Source: an uncultured Gammaproteobacteria bacterium (lineage in GTDB: Bacteria; Pseudomonadota; Gammaproteobacteria; SZUA-229). Taken from it: a stretch of 52,775 bases of DNA. This document shows positions 8,513-16,208 of this stretch, piece after piece (within the stretch, counting starts at the first letter, position 1; every line of letters starts with the position of its first letter). A program made the translations under genes and the position numbers. The notes under the pieces were generated by a model. That model was not told the origin of the DNA. It searched no databases and worked only from the letters and a program-made list of their open reading frames with translations. The stretch lies in the NCBI GenBank assembly GCA_913065105.1, contig CAJXZZ010000010.1, forward strand, positions 1 to 52,775, in the 5' to 3' direction.

Positions 8513-8743
8513 CTATTCTGGATGAGAAGGATCTTTAGTTAAATCTTCCCGACTTTTTTGGTAGTCATTGTAGGTTTCGTCTGACTGTTTATTACAGTCA
8601 TCATATTCAGAGGCAGGTCCTTTCATACAGTCTGCTGTTTGTGCAGATTGCATGCCCTGATACCAGTTCTGTTTACTGCATGCGGTTAATGCCAGCGCTA
8701 ATGTTAAGGTTAGAATTATATGTTGGCGAGTGATTTTCATCAT
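8513..8743 (-). CDS. Small lipoprotein at the end of the Hvf operon
   Basis: A 76-residue protein with a lipoprotein signal: a hydrophobic stretch ending in the lipobox LTAC, with the lipidated cysteine at about residue 22. The mature part is short and polar (NWYQGMQSAQ, then KGPASEYDDCNKQSDE) with two further cysteines. It begins 18 bases after hvfC on the same strand, so it is probably the last gene of that operon. A role in envelope copper handling would be an inference from position only. Confidence 0.75.
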   Translation of the reverse strand: MMKITRQHIILTLTLALALTACSKQNWYQGMQSAQTADCMKGPASEYDDCNKQSDETYNDYQKSREDLTKDPSHPE

Positions 8744-8760
8744 TGTTTTACCACGCTAAA

Positions 8761-9525
8761 TCAGTCGCACTGTGTGCCTAAAATAATGCCGTACTGCTGT
8801 AATTCCTGTAAAGCATTTAGGCCACCTTGTTCTACTGCCTCTGGATTGGGATGATTCATCTCTTTGATGATATGTTCAATCGCATCAAGTCCGCTATATG
8901 ATTCATTTTCCTGCAGCAGGCCGATAAGGCGTGCGCTAACTGGATTGATTTCGAGAAAGCGTACTTCGTCATTTCTGTTGCGGTAAACCACCAGATACGT
9001 CGGTTGTGCAGGTGCTTCGTCTGGAAGATTATCTGGGCCCATGGTGTGAACCGGAAACTGATAAACTAGTGGCCAGGCAAGGGGTGAGAATACAGGGTGC
9101 TGGCTAAGAAGATCGCCATTGGCATCAATATTATCCATACTGATAGTTTCATCCGAAACGTGTAATGCTAGCTCTACCCATTCATAATGTGCCAGTTCGA
9201 TCAGTCCAGCTGGGTCTTCACTGTGTGGGCTTCTTTCATTTTGCAGGTAATCGATAAACTCCTGTGATATTTCCAGGAAATAGGGTGAATGGCTTTTATG
9301 CTGGGCAAAAAAGTCTCGAACCATGCTGTGCCAGTTTTCATCGTTGTAAATTTCACGGATGATAGGGAAGCCACTGGCAATAAATCCTTCGATATTGTTA
9401 TACAGCAGTTCACGATAGATACCCATGCGTCGGTCTTCGATACCATCGGGTTTTGGGTTTTTTTTCGGGTTACGAATATGCGCGGTAAATTCGTATTGAT
9501 GTTTTTTAAATTCTGCTAATGCCAT
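8761..9525 (-). CDS. hvfC: HvfC-type RiPP maturation partner (DUF2063)
   Basis: The 254-residue protein belongs to the DUF2063 family: N-terminal FKKHQYEFTAHIRNP and RRMGIYRELLYNNIEGFIASGFPI are its landmark segments, and a C-terminal domain follows (about 165-250, ending EELQQYGIILG-like). In bufferin and Hvf systems this protein partners the DUF692 enzyme, and is thought to recognise the precursor peptide. Its start lies three bases after the hvfB stop, so translation of the two is likely coupled. Function is assigned from family and context. Confidence 0.9.
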   Translation of the reverse strand: MALAEFKKHQYEFTAHIRNPKKNPKPDGIEDRRMGIYRELLYNNIEGFIASGFPIIREIYNDENWHSMVRDFFAQHKSHSPYFLEISQEFIDYLQNERSPHSEDPAGLIELAHYEWVELALHVSDETISMDNIDANGDLLSQHPVFSPLAWPLVYQFPVHTMGPDNLPDEAPAQPTYLVVYRNRNDEVRFLEINPVSARLIGLLQENESYSGLDAIEHIIKEMNHPNPEAVEQGGLNALQELQQYGIILGTQCD

Positions 9526-9528
9526 GGT

Positions 9529-10419
9529 TTAGGACGCCTGCCGCTTTTTATCTAAGACCATTTTATCTGTAGCTGATGCCTGGTTCTGCCATTTGGTTTG
9601 CATGTCTGCAATCTGTTTTACTTCTACCAGCAATTCTTCGACAGCGGGTATATTGAAATCACGTTCCAGCAAGGTTGGAAACACACCAAAATGCTCATAG
9701 GCTTTATCGAGAATGTCCCATACGGGGTCAATCACATCGGCACCATGAGTATCAACAATTAGATCTTCATCTTCATTGTAATGTCCGGCGATATGTCCAT
9801 AACGGATTCGTTTTTCGGGTAGCTGTTTTAAGAACTCGATCGGGTCATAATGGTGATTGATCGAGTTAACGTATATATTATTTACATCCAGTAATAAACC
9901 GCAGTTTGCTTCTTCAAGAACGGCGTTGATAAATTCGATCTCGTGCATTTCTTTACCTGGAGCGGCAGTGTAATAAGAAGCATTCTCCATAGATATTTCC
10001 TGTTGCAAAATATCCTGCACCCGACGAATACGTTCAGCGACATAATGAACCGCTTCTTCAGTAAAAGGGATCGGTAATAAATCGTAGAGGTGGCCGTCAT
10101 CCGAACAGTAGGTTAAGTGCTCACTGTAGTGTTTGATGTCGTGTGTCTGTAGAAACTGGCCGACATCTTTAACAAAGTCTTCATCCAGAGGGGCTGGGCT
10201 GCCTATAGATAAAGAAAGACCATGGCAGATGAAATCATGCTTTTCTGTGAACTGTCTGAATTTTTTACCGAATGTGCCACCAACATTAATCCAGTTTTCT
10301 GGCGCAACTTCCATAAAATCGACTGCTGATAAATCGCTGTTCAGCATCTCATCAAGTTTCTCTCGGCGCAGTCCCAGACCGGCACCAGAAACAGGATATT
10401 GTTGTTTTATTTTTGTCAT
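9529..10419 (-). CDS. hvfB: HvfB-type MNIO peptide maturase (DUF692)
   Basis: The 296-residue protein is a DUF692 enzyme, the multinuclear non-heme iron oxidase group that includes MbnB of methanobactin synthesis. It keeps the metal-ligand pattern of a TIM-barrel: His in FICHGLSLSIG, HYSEHLTYC, Glu in SMENASYY, Asp/Asn in LLLDVNNIYVN, HIAGH, VDTHG and LLERDFN. Family members oxidise cysteines of a RiPP precursor to oxazolone/thioamide groups that bind copper. Here the substrate is presumably HvfA, encoded upstream at 12867-13211. The close partner hvfC follows directly. Confidence 0.92.
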   Translation of the reverse strand: MTKIKQQYPVSGAGLGLRREKLDEMLNSDLSAVDFMEVAPENWINVGGTFGKKFRQFTEKHDFICHGLSLSIGSPAPLDEDFVKDVGQFLQTHDIKHYSEHLTYCSDDGHLYDLLPIPFTEEAVHYVAERIRRVQDILQQEISMENASYYTAAPGKEMHEIEFINAVLEEANCGLLLDVNNIYVNSINHHYDPIEFLKQLPEKRIRYGHIAGHYNEDEDLIVDTHGADVIDPVWDILDKAYEHFGVFPTLLERDFNIPAVEELLVEVKQIADMQTKWQNQASATDKMVLDKKRQAS

Positions 10420-10453
10420 TATTTAGCTGTTCTGTCTGTTAATGCATATTGAA

Positions 10454-11056
10454 TTAGCACTGATTAAATTTTTTGCTGATGAAGTAATCAACGCTGGCTT
10501 TACCCGGGCCAATAAAAAATAATACCAGTAGCATAATGGAATATGTCGCTGCAAATTCGATACCGTTGTTTAATATAACGATACTACCATTTTCAGTTAT
10601 CCAGTCGTAATTCGCATGTTCACGTAATATATCTTTTGCGACGTCGAGGCGTTCGATTGCGCCTGCAGTTCGGTCGCTGGCAAAAAAACCAGAGCCTTCG
10701 GCAATCGCTAACCAGCCATTTTGTAGATGCACGGTAACAGCGGCAACAATCATCGTGACCAGTAATGGCAGAGATATCCAGCGTACACCAAAGCCAAAGA
10801 ACAACATGATAGCACCGCCCGCTTCTGTTAGAGAGGCTGCCCATGCCATTAATTCAGGGAAGGGTAGGCCAAGGCCCCAGTCAGGGTTACCAAACCAGGC
10901 GGCGGTACTTTCGATGTCGCCAAGTTTTTTACTGCCAGCCATCCAGAATATAGGCACCAGGTATAAGCGTAGCGCGAGGGGCCCAAGAAAGTCTACTGCT
11001 CTTGTTTTGTTAAGAAGTGATTGTGCTTTACAGGCTAGAGTGCATAGTTTTTCCAT
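10454..11056 (-). CDS. hvfX: DoxX-family membrane protein (HvfX-type)
   Basis: The 200-residue protein has four hydrophobic helices and DoxX landmarks: LALRLYLVPIFWMAGSKKL near the N-terminus, then AWAASLTEAGGAIMLFFGFGVRW. An insert between helices 3 and 4 (about 110-160) is expected to lie outside the membrane. DoxX proteins are regular members of Hvf/bufferin operons; their exact role, perhaps in redox support or membrane retention, is not settled. It ends 35 bases before hvfB on the same strand. Confidence 0.87.
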   Translation of the reverse strand: MEKLCTLACKAQSLLNKTRAVDFLGPLALRLYLVPIFWMAGSKKLGDIESTAAWFGNPDWGLGLPFPELMAWAASLTEAGGAIMLFFGFGVRWISLPLLVTMIVAAVTVHLQNGWLAIAEGSGFFASDRTAGAIERLDVAKDILREHANYDWITENGSIVILNNGIEFAATYSIMLLVLFFIGPGKASVDYFISKKFNQC

Positions 11057-11150
11057 AGTTTTAATCCCTGTTGGTTTATTATTTTATTGAATACGGTTGC
11101 TGTGGTTGACAGCATAATAAGTGTAATAGTTCATTTGCTAAGGCAAAGCG

Positions 11151-12653
11151 CTATAGCGTTGGTGTTTTGTCTGGATAGATATCGGCCAGCATAGTAGAGG
11201 TACCATTTTGCTGTACGATGCGTGCGTGCCGCCGACCGAGTTCACGTGGTTCATGCACGCCGCAGGAGTGCGCAATCATGCCGACTTCGTAGTTTATATT
11301 TTTAATGTAGTTGGCTACGCGAATTGATTTTTGTTCGGCAACCAGGCCACGTTGTAATTTTTTGTTGTGGGTGGTGATGCCTGTCGGGCAGGTATTCTGG
11401 TGGCATTGTAAGGCCTGTATGCAACCCAGTGAGAACATGAAGCCACGAGCCGAAGTGATAAAGTCAGCGCCTACACACAGAGCCCAGGCGACTTCGGCAG
11501 GGTTAATTAACTTACCCGAGGCAATGACTTTTATCCGGTCACGTAAACCGGCTTCGCAGATCTTATCGATGACACGAGGCAGACTTTCGGTAATTGGCAT
11601 GCCGACGTAATCGAGCAGGCTCATGGGTGCTGCACCGGTACCGCCGTCGGCACTATCGATGGTTATAAAATCAGGTGCGGTTTCTTTGCCGCGTTTGTTC
11701 ACTGCGGCTAGAAATTCGCCTAACCAGGTTTTATCACCGATCACCGCTTTAAAACCAACTGGTTTGCCGGTGACTTTACGGACGTGGTTAATCATATCGA
11801 TCAGATCATCGTTGTTTTCTATTTCAGGGTGGCGGTTTGGGCTGACGGAGTTTTCACCCACTGGAATGCCACGAATTTCTGCGATCTGTTCATTGACTTT
11901 GGCTGCGGGTAATATGCCACCTTTGCCGGGTTTGGCACCCTGTGACATTTTTATCTCAAACATTCTGACGTTTTCATGCGCAGCGATTTCACGAAGTTTT
12001 TCATCGGATAAATTGCCATCTTTATCGCGTACGCCATATTTCGCCGTACCGATCTGAAACACGATGTCTGCACCACCTTCCAGATGAAAGGGTGAAAGAC
12101 CACCTTCACCGGTATTCATCCATGCGTTGGCTTTTTTTGCGCCATAAGATAAAGCTAGTACCGCCGGTTTTGAGATTGCGCCATAACTCATTCCGGAAAT
12201 ATTAAAAAAGGAATGCGCAGTAAAAGGTTTTTGTGCGGAGTTCTCGCCGATGACTACTGGTTTTGAATTAACTGCGTCTTTGCCCAGGGTGGGGAATGCG
12301 GTGTTAACAAAAAGTACTGAGCCACTAGGTTTTAAGTCACGTGTTGAGCCAAACGCAACCGTGTTTTCTATGTCTTTGGAAGCGCGATATACCCAGGTTC
12401 GCTGTGCTCGATTGAAAGGCATTTCTTCACGGTCCATGGTGAAAAAATATTGTCGAAAAAAAGCACCTATATGTTCAAAATAATATCGGAAATGACCGAT
12501 AACTGGGTAGTTTCGCCGAATGGCCTGTTTGGTCTGTGTGACGTCGGCAATGTAAACGCCGATAAGAAAAAGAATAAAGACACCTACTACAAATACAAAA
12601 ACAGTGGCCAGCCAACTGAGGACTTCAAGTCCAAAAGATTCTGCAGAAAACAT
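11151..12653 (-). CDS. Membrane-anchored FMN-binding glutamate-synthase-like protein
   Basis: The 500-residue protein has one or two N-terminal transmembrane helices (about 8-35) and then a domain like the FMN/Fe-S core of glutamate synthase (GltB2 type): FFNISGMSYGAISKPA, GEGGLSPFH, KMSQGAKPGKGG, TIDSADGGTGAAPMS, and a 3Fe-4S cysteine set CIQALQCHQNTCP. No glutaminase domain is present, so it cannot be ordinary GOGAT. Related stand-alone proteins lack a settled reaction. It lies between hvfA and hvfX on the same strand, 95 bases before hvfX, so it may belong to the Hvf operon as an oxidoreductase, or may simply be a neighbour. Confidence 0.88.
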   Translation of the reverse strand: MFSAESFGLEVLSWLATVFVFVVGVFILFLIGVYIADVTQTKQAIRRNYPVIGHFRYYFEHIGAFFRQYFFTMDREEMPFNRAQRTWVYRASKDIENTVAFGSTRDLKPSGSVLFVNTAFPTLGKDAVNSKPVVIGENSAQKPFTAHSFFNISGMSYGAISKPAVLALSYGAKKANAWMNTGEGGLSPFHLEGGADIVFQIGTAKYGVRDKDGNLSDEKLREIAAHENVRMFEIKMSQGAKPGKGGILPAAKVNEQIAEIRGIPVGENSVSPNRHPEIENNDDLIDMINHVRKVTGKPVGFKAVIGDKTWLGEFLAAVNKRGKETAPDFITIDSADGGTGAAPMSLLDYVGMPITESLPRVIDKICEAGLRDRIKVIASGKLINPAEVAWALCVGADFITSARGFMFSLGCIQALQCHQNTCPTGITTHNKKLQRGLVAEQKSIRVANYIKNINYEVGMIAHSCGVHEPRELGRRHARIVQQNGTSTMLADIYPDKTPTL

Positions 12654-12720
12654 TTATTCTTCCATTTATTGATCCAGGTGGAATGTTTAGTGTTCTTTAT
12701 TTAGTATTCGTTCACTAGCT

Positions 12721-12760
12721 TGTTGATATTAATATTATTTTTTTACTATTAATATCAACA
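12721..12760. repeat. Perfect 14-bp inverted repeat between hvfA and the FMN gene
   Basis: TGTTGATATTAATA (12721-12734) is repeated exactly as its reverse complement at 12747-12760, with a 12-base T-rich loop. It lies between the hvfA terminator and the start of the FMN gene, where a promoter or operator for the downstream genes would be. It is AT-rich and lacks a proper T-tract on the minus side, so an operator or a hairpin in the mRNA leader are both possible. Confidence 0.65.
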
Positions 12761-12795
12761 TACCTGGTTTATATGTTTTCGAGTTATCCCGGGCG

Positions 12796-12826
12796 AAAAA
12801 AAGCCCCGAAAATTCGAGGCTTTTTA
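12796..12826. terminator. Bidirectional terminator downstream of hvfA
   Basis: A run of A, a stem AGCCCCGAA/TTCGAGGCT with one wobble pair, and a run of T form a symmetric intrinsic terminator. It sits 41 bases past the hvfA stop, so most hvfA transcripts should end here and only read-through or a new promoter would express the enzyme genes. This would give much more precursor than enzyme. Confidence 0.8.
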
Positions 12827-12866
12827 AACTATTATTAATAATAGTTAGATTGGCAAGAATGCCTGA

Positions 12867-13211
12867 TTACATACCGCTGCCACCGCATTTGCCTTCGCCA
12901 CATTTAGCTTCTTTCTTAGCTTTGTCATCTGCAGATTTACTGTCACCGCATTTGCCTTCTTTGGCTTTGCTGTCGCCGCATTTACCTTCTTTGGCTTTGC
13001 TGTCGCCGCATTTACCTTCTTTAGCTTTGTCTTTGCCTTCACCGCACTTGCCTTCGCCACATTTACCTTCAGCAACTTGCATGTAACCGCCGCTCAGGTT
13101 CTGCATACCAAAAGGGTTTGCATCAGCACTTGCGATTGGTGAAGCAGCCATTGCTGTTAAAAAAGTTGCACCCATTGCAACTGATAGTGATTTTTTCATA
13201 GTGGTTTTCAT
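12867..13211 (-). CDS. hvfA: HvfA-type oxazolone/thioamide copper RiPP precursor
   Basis: The 114-residue precursor starts at the ATG complementary to 13209-13211, with GGAG nine bases upstream; an in-frame start 12 codons earlier has no such site. A Sec signal (hydrophobic core VAMGATFLTAMAA) ends at ASA before Asp30. The mature part is low-complexity, rich in Lys, Glu and Gly, with seven cysteines (51, 56, 68, 78, 88, 104, 109). Six lie in exact EGKCG motifs and one in EAKCG; EGKDK at 58-62 is a decayed motif without cysteine. In Haemophilus HvfA the EGKCG cysteines are converted by HvfBC to copper-binding oxazolone/thioamide pairs. The HvfB and HvfC genes lie downstream, so the same chemistry is expected, with export to the periplasm. 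Confidence 0.92.
   Translation of the reverse strand: MKTTMKKSLSVAMGATFLTAMAASPIASADANPFGMQNLSGGYMQVAEGKCGEGKCGEGKDKAKEGKCGDSKAKEGKCGDSKAKEGKCGDSKSADDKAKKEAKCGEGKCGGSGM
12941..13029 (-). repeat. Three 30-bp tandem repeats within hvfA
   Basis: Three head-to-tail units of 30 bp (12941-12970, 12971-13000, 13001-13029, the last cut short) encode the ten-residue unit KEGKCGDSKA. Units two and three are nearly identical at the DNA level, so the array was probably made by recent duplication or slippage and the motif number may vary between strains. Confidence 0.85.
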
Positions 13212-13339
13212 TAAAATATTCTCCAATAGTTTTTGGTCACGCCTCAAAAGGGGTGGTTGAGTCTACAATGTAGTCGTATTCAAAGACAAGACCTTGAAAT
13301 GTAAGTTCACATACTTTTTAAAATAAGTTGAATTTTTTG

Positions 13340-13771
13340 TTATTTACTTACTAATAACTTTTTAATGCACTCTAAATAGGCCGTTTCATCGGGCATGGTT
13401 TGATTGCGCTGTGCATGCCATAGTGCCTCGCCTAGACATTCCATCATGGCATGTTCTGCATCATGCGGGCCGCCAAATTGAATACATAACTTCTGATAAC
13501 AGTCGTTAATACCTTCAGGGCGATTAGTGCTGATCTGCTCGTGCAGAGCGATGTGCATGCTCATGTGTAGGAAGGGATTGCTCTCACCGGTTTCAGCGGA
13601 GAAGTCTTTATCGACTATCTCTTCATTCTCTAATAGATCATGGTATTCAGGGTGAAGTTCTACGATAGTGGCGACGACTTCCTGCATGGGGTCCATCGGG
13701 AGCTGGTTCTTTTTTAGTTGCCAGCAACTCAGGTAGACCTGGCGTAATTCGTTTCTGTTGTTTCCGAACAT
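13340..13771 (-). CDS. DUF1841 family protein
   Basis: A soluble protein of 143 residues matching the DUF1841 family by its start MFGNNRNELRQVYLSCW, the centre ELHPEYHDLLEN and the histidine-rich helix NPFLHMSMHIALHEQI. The function is unknown. In many gammaproteobacteria this gene follows nth at the end of the rnf operon; here it is on the same strand as nth but 2.5 kb away, with tag, YCII and nlpC genes and repeats in between. The conserved histidines would suit a metal site, but this is inference. Confidence 0.88.
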   Translation of the reverse strand: MFGNNRNELRQVYLSCWQLKKNQLPMDPMQEVVATIVELHPEYHDLLENEEIVDKDFSAETGESNPFLHMSMHIALHEQISTNRPEGINDCYQKLCIQFGGPHDAEHAMMECLGEALWHAQRNQTMPDETAYLECIKKLLVSK

Positions 13772-13849
13772 GGTATTTTGCTTGGGTGTTTGTGTGGAGG
13801 GGTAATTCTACAGGATGTGATGAGTGTTTGATAATTCGTACGGAGTTAC

Positions 13850-14083
13850 TTAACATTTACACTTTACTAATCATTGAGCTTTGCGGGTCTCGCCCCGCTG
13901 GCGAGTCACTTTTTTTCTACAGCTAAAAAAAGTAACCAAAAAAAGCCGCCCCAACTCGTTTGCCCTCCGGGTACCTGAAACCTCAGTCACTGCCAACGAG
14001 CCCGCCTTGACGCGCTGTCCCTGCGCGCAAGGCTAAATTCGCCGTCCATGGCGAATTTACTCTACCAGCGACTGAGGTTTCAG
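13850..14083 (-). repeat. Structured dispersed repeat, copy A
   Basis: About 234 bases without a gene, homologous to 15353-15600 in the opposite orientation. Read on the minus strand it has an 18-bp outer stem (14066-14083 with 13975-13992, one wobble pair), two hairpins inside it (AAATTCGCC/GGCGAATTT at 14035-14058; a CCTTG..GCGCGC stem), then a T/A hairpin (13908-13916 with 13925-13933), a GC-rich hairpin and a tail ending TTAGTAAAGTGTAA. The pairing is shared with copy B although several stem sequences differ. Confidence 0.85.
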
Positions 14084-14276
14084 CAAACGAAAAGGGGGGA
14101 TTAAAAACAAGCGTTGCAAGGAGAGTTATTTGCCTGTAAAACTTCAGGTTAATTTTTGGTGGTTTATATATGTGATAGATGGATGTCCGCCTATCACTGT
14201 ATTATCGTCATCCACCAAATACACGGTTAGGGCTTGAAATAAAAACTACGGAAATTAAATTGAAAGGAAAAATCCA

Positions 14277-14564
14277 ATGTTTATAGTAGAACTTAAATTT
14301 TCTGACAACAAAGGCTTAGCCAGTCAATTCATGGAAGGTCACAATGAATGGATCAAACGTGGTTTTGATGATGGAGTATTTTTATTGGTCGGTAGTCTCC
14401 AGCCTAATTTGGGCGGTGGAATTATAGCTCATAGTACGACACTCCAAGATCTTCAAAATAGGGTGAATAACGATCCGTTTGTTGTCGAAAATGTTGTGAA
14501 TGCAGAAATCATTGAAATCGCACCTGCAAAAGCTGATGAACGATTGAAGTTTCTTATTGAGTAA
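14277..14564 (+). CDS. YCII-related domain protein
   Basis: A 95-residue protein of the YCII superfamily (small dimeric alpha/beta barrel): MFIVELKF at the start, then HNEWIKRGFDDGVFLLVGSL and the late NDPFVVENVVNAEIIEIAP. YCII proteins of this kind often have a catalytic His-Asp pair; His21 (HNEW) is present. Their substrates are mostly unknown. An AAGGA site lies nine bases upstream of the ATG. It is 32 bases before tag in the same direction and probably co-transcribed. The pair lies between inverted copies of the structured repeat. Confidence 0.85.
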   Translation: MFIVELKFSDNKGLASQFMEGHNEWIKRGFDDGVFLLVGSLQPNLGGGIIAHSTTLQDLQNRVNNDPFVVENVVNAEIIEIAPAKADERLKFLIE

Positions 14565-14596
14565 CTGCGTTATAAATTTATGCAAAGAGTAAATAT

Positions 14597-15214
14597 ATGA
14601 GCACAACAATAAAAGGCTCTGATGGTAAATTACGCTGCAAGTGGTGTGATGCTGCACCGGAGTTTCTTGCCTATCACGATACCGAATGGGGATTCCCTGT
14701 CAGTGATGATCATCGATTGTTTGAAAAAATTTGTTTAGAGAGTTTTCAATCTGGTCTTAGTTGGCGCACTATCCTCAACAAACGCGAGAATTTCCGCTCT
14801 GCCTTTAAAGATTTCGATTTCAACAAAATCGCACGTTTCACCCAGAGCGATATAAATCGTCTTCTTAATGACGAAGGTATCGTTCGTCACCGTGGCAAGA
14901 TCGAGGCGGTTATCAACAACGCAAAACGAGCTAAGGAACTGGTCAAACAAGAAGGTTCGTTAGCTGCCTTTTTTTGGCGTTACGAACCAGGCACTAAACA
15001 AAGTGTTAAACCACAGACTGTATCGACATCGGCTGAGTCGATCTTACTGTCAAAGGATCTAAAAAAACTGGGCTGGAAATTTGTTGGACCCACAACAGCT
15101 TATGCTTTTATACAAGCGATGGGGCTGATCAACGATCATGTTGAAGGTTGCGTAATCAGAGCTGAAGTTGAGGGTGCGCGCAAAAGTTTTAAGCGTCCAT
15201 GTGGTGACAGTTAG
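14597..15214 (+). CDS. tag: DNA-3-methyladenine glycosylase I
   Basis: This base-excision enzyme removes 3-methyladenine from alkylated DNA. The 205-residue length and landmarks fit Tag: RCKWCDAAPEFLAYHDTEWG at the N-terminus with the zinc-ligand Cys and His, FEKICLESFQSGLSWRTIL (substrate pocket), RHRGKIEAVINNA, and the second zinc pair in NDHVEGC near the C-terminus. All expected zinc ligands are present, so it should be functional. It follows the YCII gene closely. Confidence 0.95.
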   Translation: MSTTIKGSDGKLRCKWCDAAPEFLAYHDTEWGFPVSDDHRLFEKICLESFQSGLSWRTILNKRENFRSAFKDFDFNKIARFTQSDINRLLNDEGIVRHRGKIEAVINNAKRAKELVKQEGSLAAFFWRYEPGTKQSVKPQTVSTSAESILLSKDLKKLGWKFVGPTTAYAFIQAMGLINDHVEGCVIRAEVEGARKSFKRPCGDS

Positions 15215-15262
15215 CGTGTTTATATTTATATAGAGCTGTTTCTTTGCCCAACAAAAAGCACG

Positions 15263-15296
15263 GTAGGTCCGATTACGCTGTGCTAATCGGACCTAC
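15263..15296. repeat. 13-bp perfect hairpin after tag
   Basis: GTAGGTCCGATTA (15263-15275) pairs exactly with TAATCGGACCTAC (15284-15296) around an eight-base loop. It follows the tag stop by 48 bases. Lacking a T-tract, it is more like a palindromic intergenic repeat than an intrinsic terminator, though it might still stabilise the tag mRNA end. Confidence 0.7.
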
Positions 15297-15352
15297 ACAC
15301 TGTAAATTATGCTGGTTTTTTAGTTGTTGTTTTTAACTCCCTCTTTCATTTG

Positions 15353-15600
15353 CTGAATTATTTGGTGTTGGTAGAACAAATCCGCCAGGGAAGGCGGATT
15401 TAGCCTTGCGCGCAGGGATAGCGCGTCAAGGCGGGTTCGTAGGCAACATCAAATAATTCAGGCACCCCGAGTGTTTTTCTCGGGGCAAACGAATAAGGGC
15501 GGCCTTTTCTGCTTACTCTTTTGGGCTGTAGCAAAAGAGTGAGTCGCCCGCGAGGCGAGACTCGCAATGGTTAAACTTAGTAAGGTGTAATTGTCTTAAC
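15353..15600 (+). repeat. Structured dispersed repeat, copy B
   Basis: A 248-base intergenic element, inverted relative to copy A. Its outer stem pairs 15353-15370 with 15444-15461 (one G-T wobble). Inside are hairpins AAATCCGCC/GGCGGATTT (15378-15401) and CCTTGCGCGC/GCGCGTCAAGG (15404-15431). After it come CCCCGAG/CTCGGGG, the ACTCTTTTG/CAAAAGAGT hairpin (15515-15540), a GC-rich hairpin and a tail ending TTAGTAAGGTGTAA. Confidence 0.85.
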
Positions 15601-15713
15601 ATTAGTGTTTTTCTCCTTTAATACAATTATCATAATCGTGAGTAGGCTACGTTTTCCTAACGTTCTTTGCACTCTTCACAGTAAATCAGTATTTTTCAGC
15701 TAATATATTTTCT

Positions 15714-16208
15714 ATGTATAAATTAATATCTGTAATTCTCTGTGGAATGCTGTTGATATCCTGCTCATCATCACCCCGCTATGAATCAAAAACACCATCT
15801 GTAAAGATGGCTGTAAAACGTGTCGACCTTAACGACACAGGCAAAGTAAAAACGATTTTAAATCAGCAATATGCTGACTGGCGTTATGTTAAACATCGTA
15901 TGGGTGGTATGTCAAAGAAGGGTATTGATTGTTCGGGTCTCGTATATAAAACCTACCGATCAAAGTTTGGCATCGATGTGCCGCGTTCTACCGAATATCA
16001 ATCACAGGTCGGACAATCAGTAAAAAAGAGTCAATTAAAAGCGGGTGATATGGTGTTTTTTAAAACCGGGTTTAACGCTCGACACGTTGGTATGTATATA
16101 GACAAAGGTGATTTCCTTCATGTTTCTTCCAGTAAGGGTGTGATGATTTCTAATATGAAAGATCCTTACTGGGATGATGCGTACTGGAAATCTCGGCGAC
16201 TTCAATAA
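15714..16208 (+). CDS. NlpC/P60-family lipoprotein endopeptidase
   Basis: A 164-residue lipoprotein with lipobox LISC (Cys about residue 17) and an NlpC/P60 cysteine-peptidase domain over about 45-160. The catalytic Cys is in KGIDCSGLVYKTY, the His in RHVGMYI, and the third polar residue in FLHVSSS. Length and order match E. coli NlpC. Such enzymes cut D-Glu-type or mDap cross-links of peptidoglycan in the periplasm. The ribosome binding site is weak. The stop codon touches the partial repeat copy at 16209. Confidence 0.92.
   Translation: MYKLISVILCGMLLISCSSSPRYESKTPSVKMAVKRVDLNDTGKVKTILNQQYADWRYVKHRMGGMSKKGIDCSGLVYKTYRSKFGIDVPRSTEYQSQVGQSVKKSQLKAGDMVFFKTGFNARHVGMYIDKGDFLHVSSSKGVMISNMKDPYWDDAYWKSRRLQ

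Noticed and set aside
12941-13029. Regular 30-bp repeats that could suggest a CRISPR array
   Set aside because: The units are directly adjacent with no spacers and are in frame within hvfA, coding for KEGKCGDSKA.
12850-13086. Open frame opposite hvfA, rich in Leu, Pro and Ser
   Set aside because: It is the antisense reading of the hvfA repeats, with no ribosome binding site.
13212-13339. Copper regulator site (CueR or CsoR type) upstream of hvfA
   Set aside because: Only a short imperfect palindrome (CTACAATGTAG near 13263-13273) is seen; it does not match a known copper operator.
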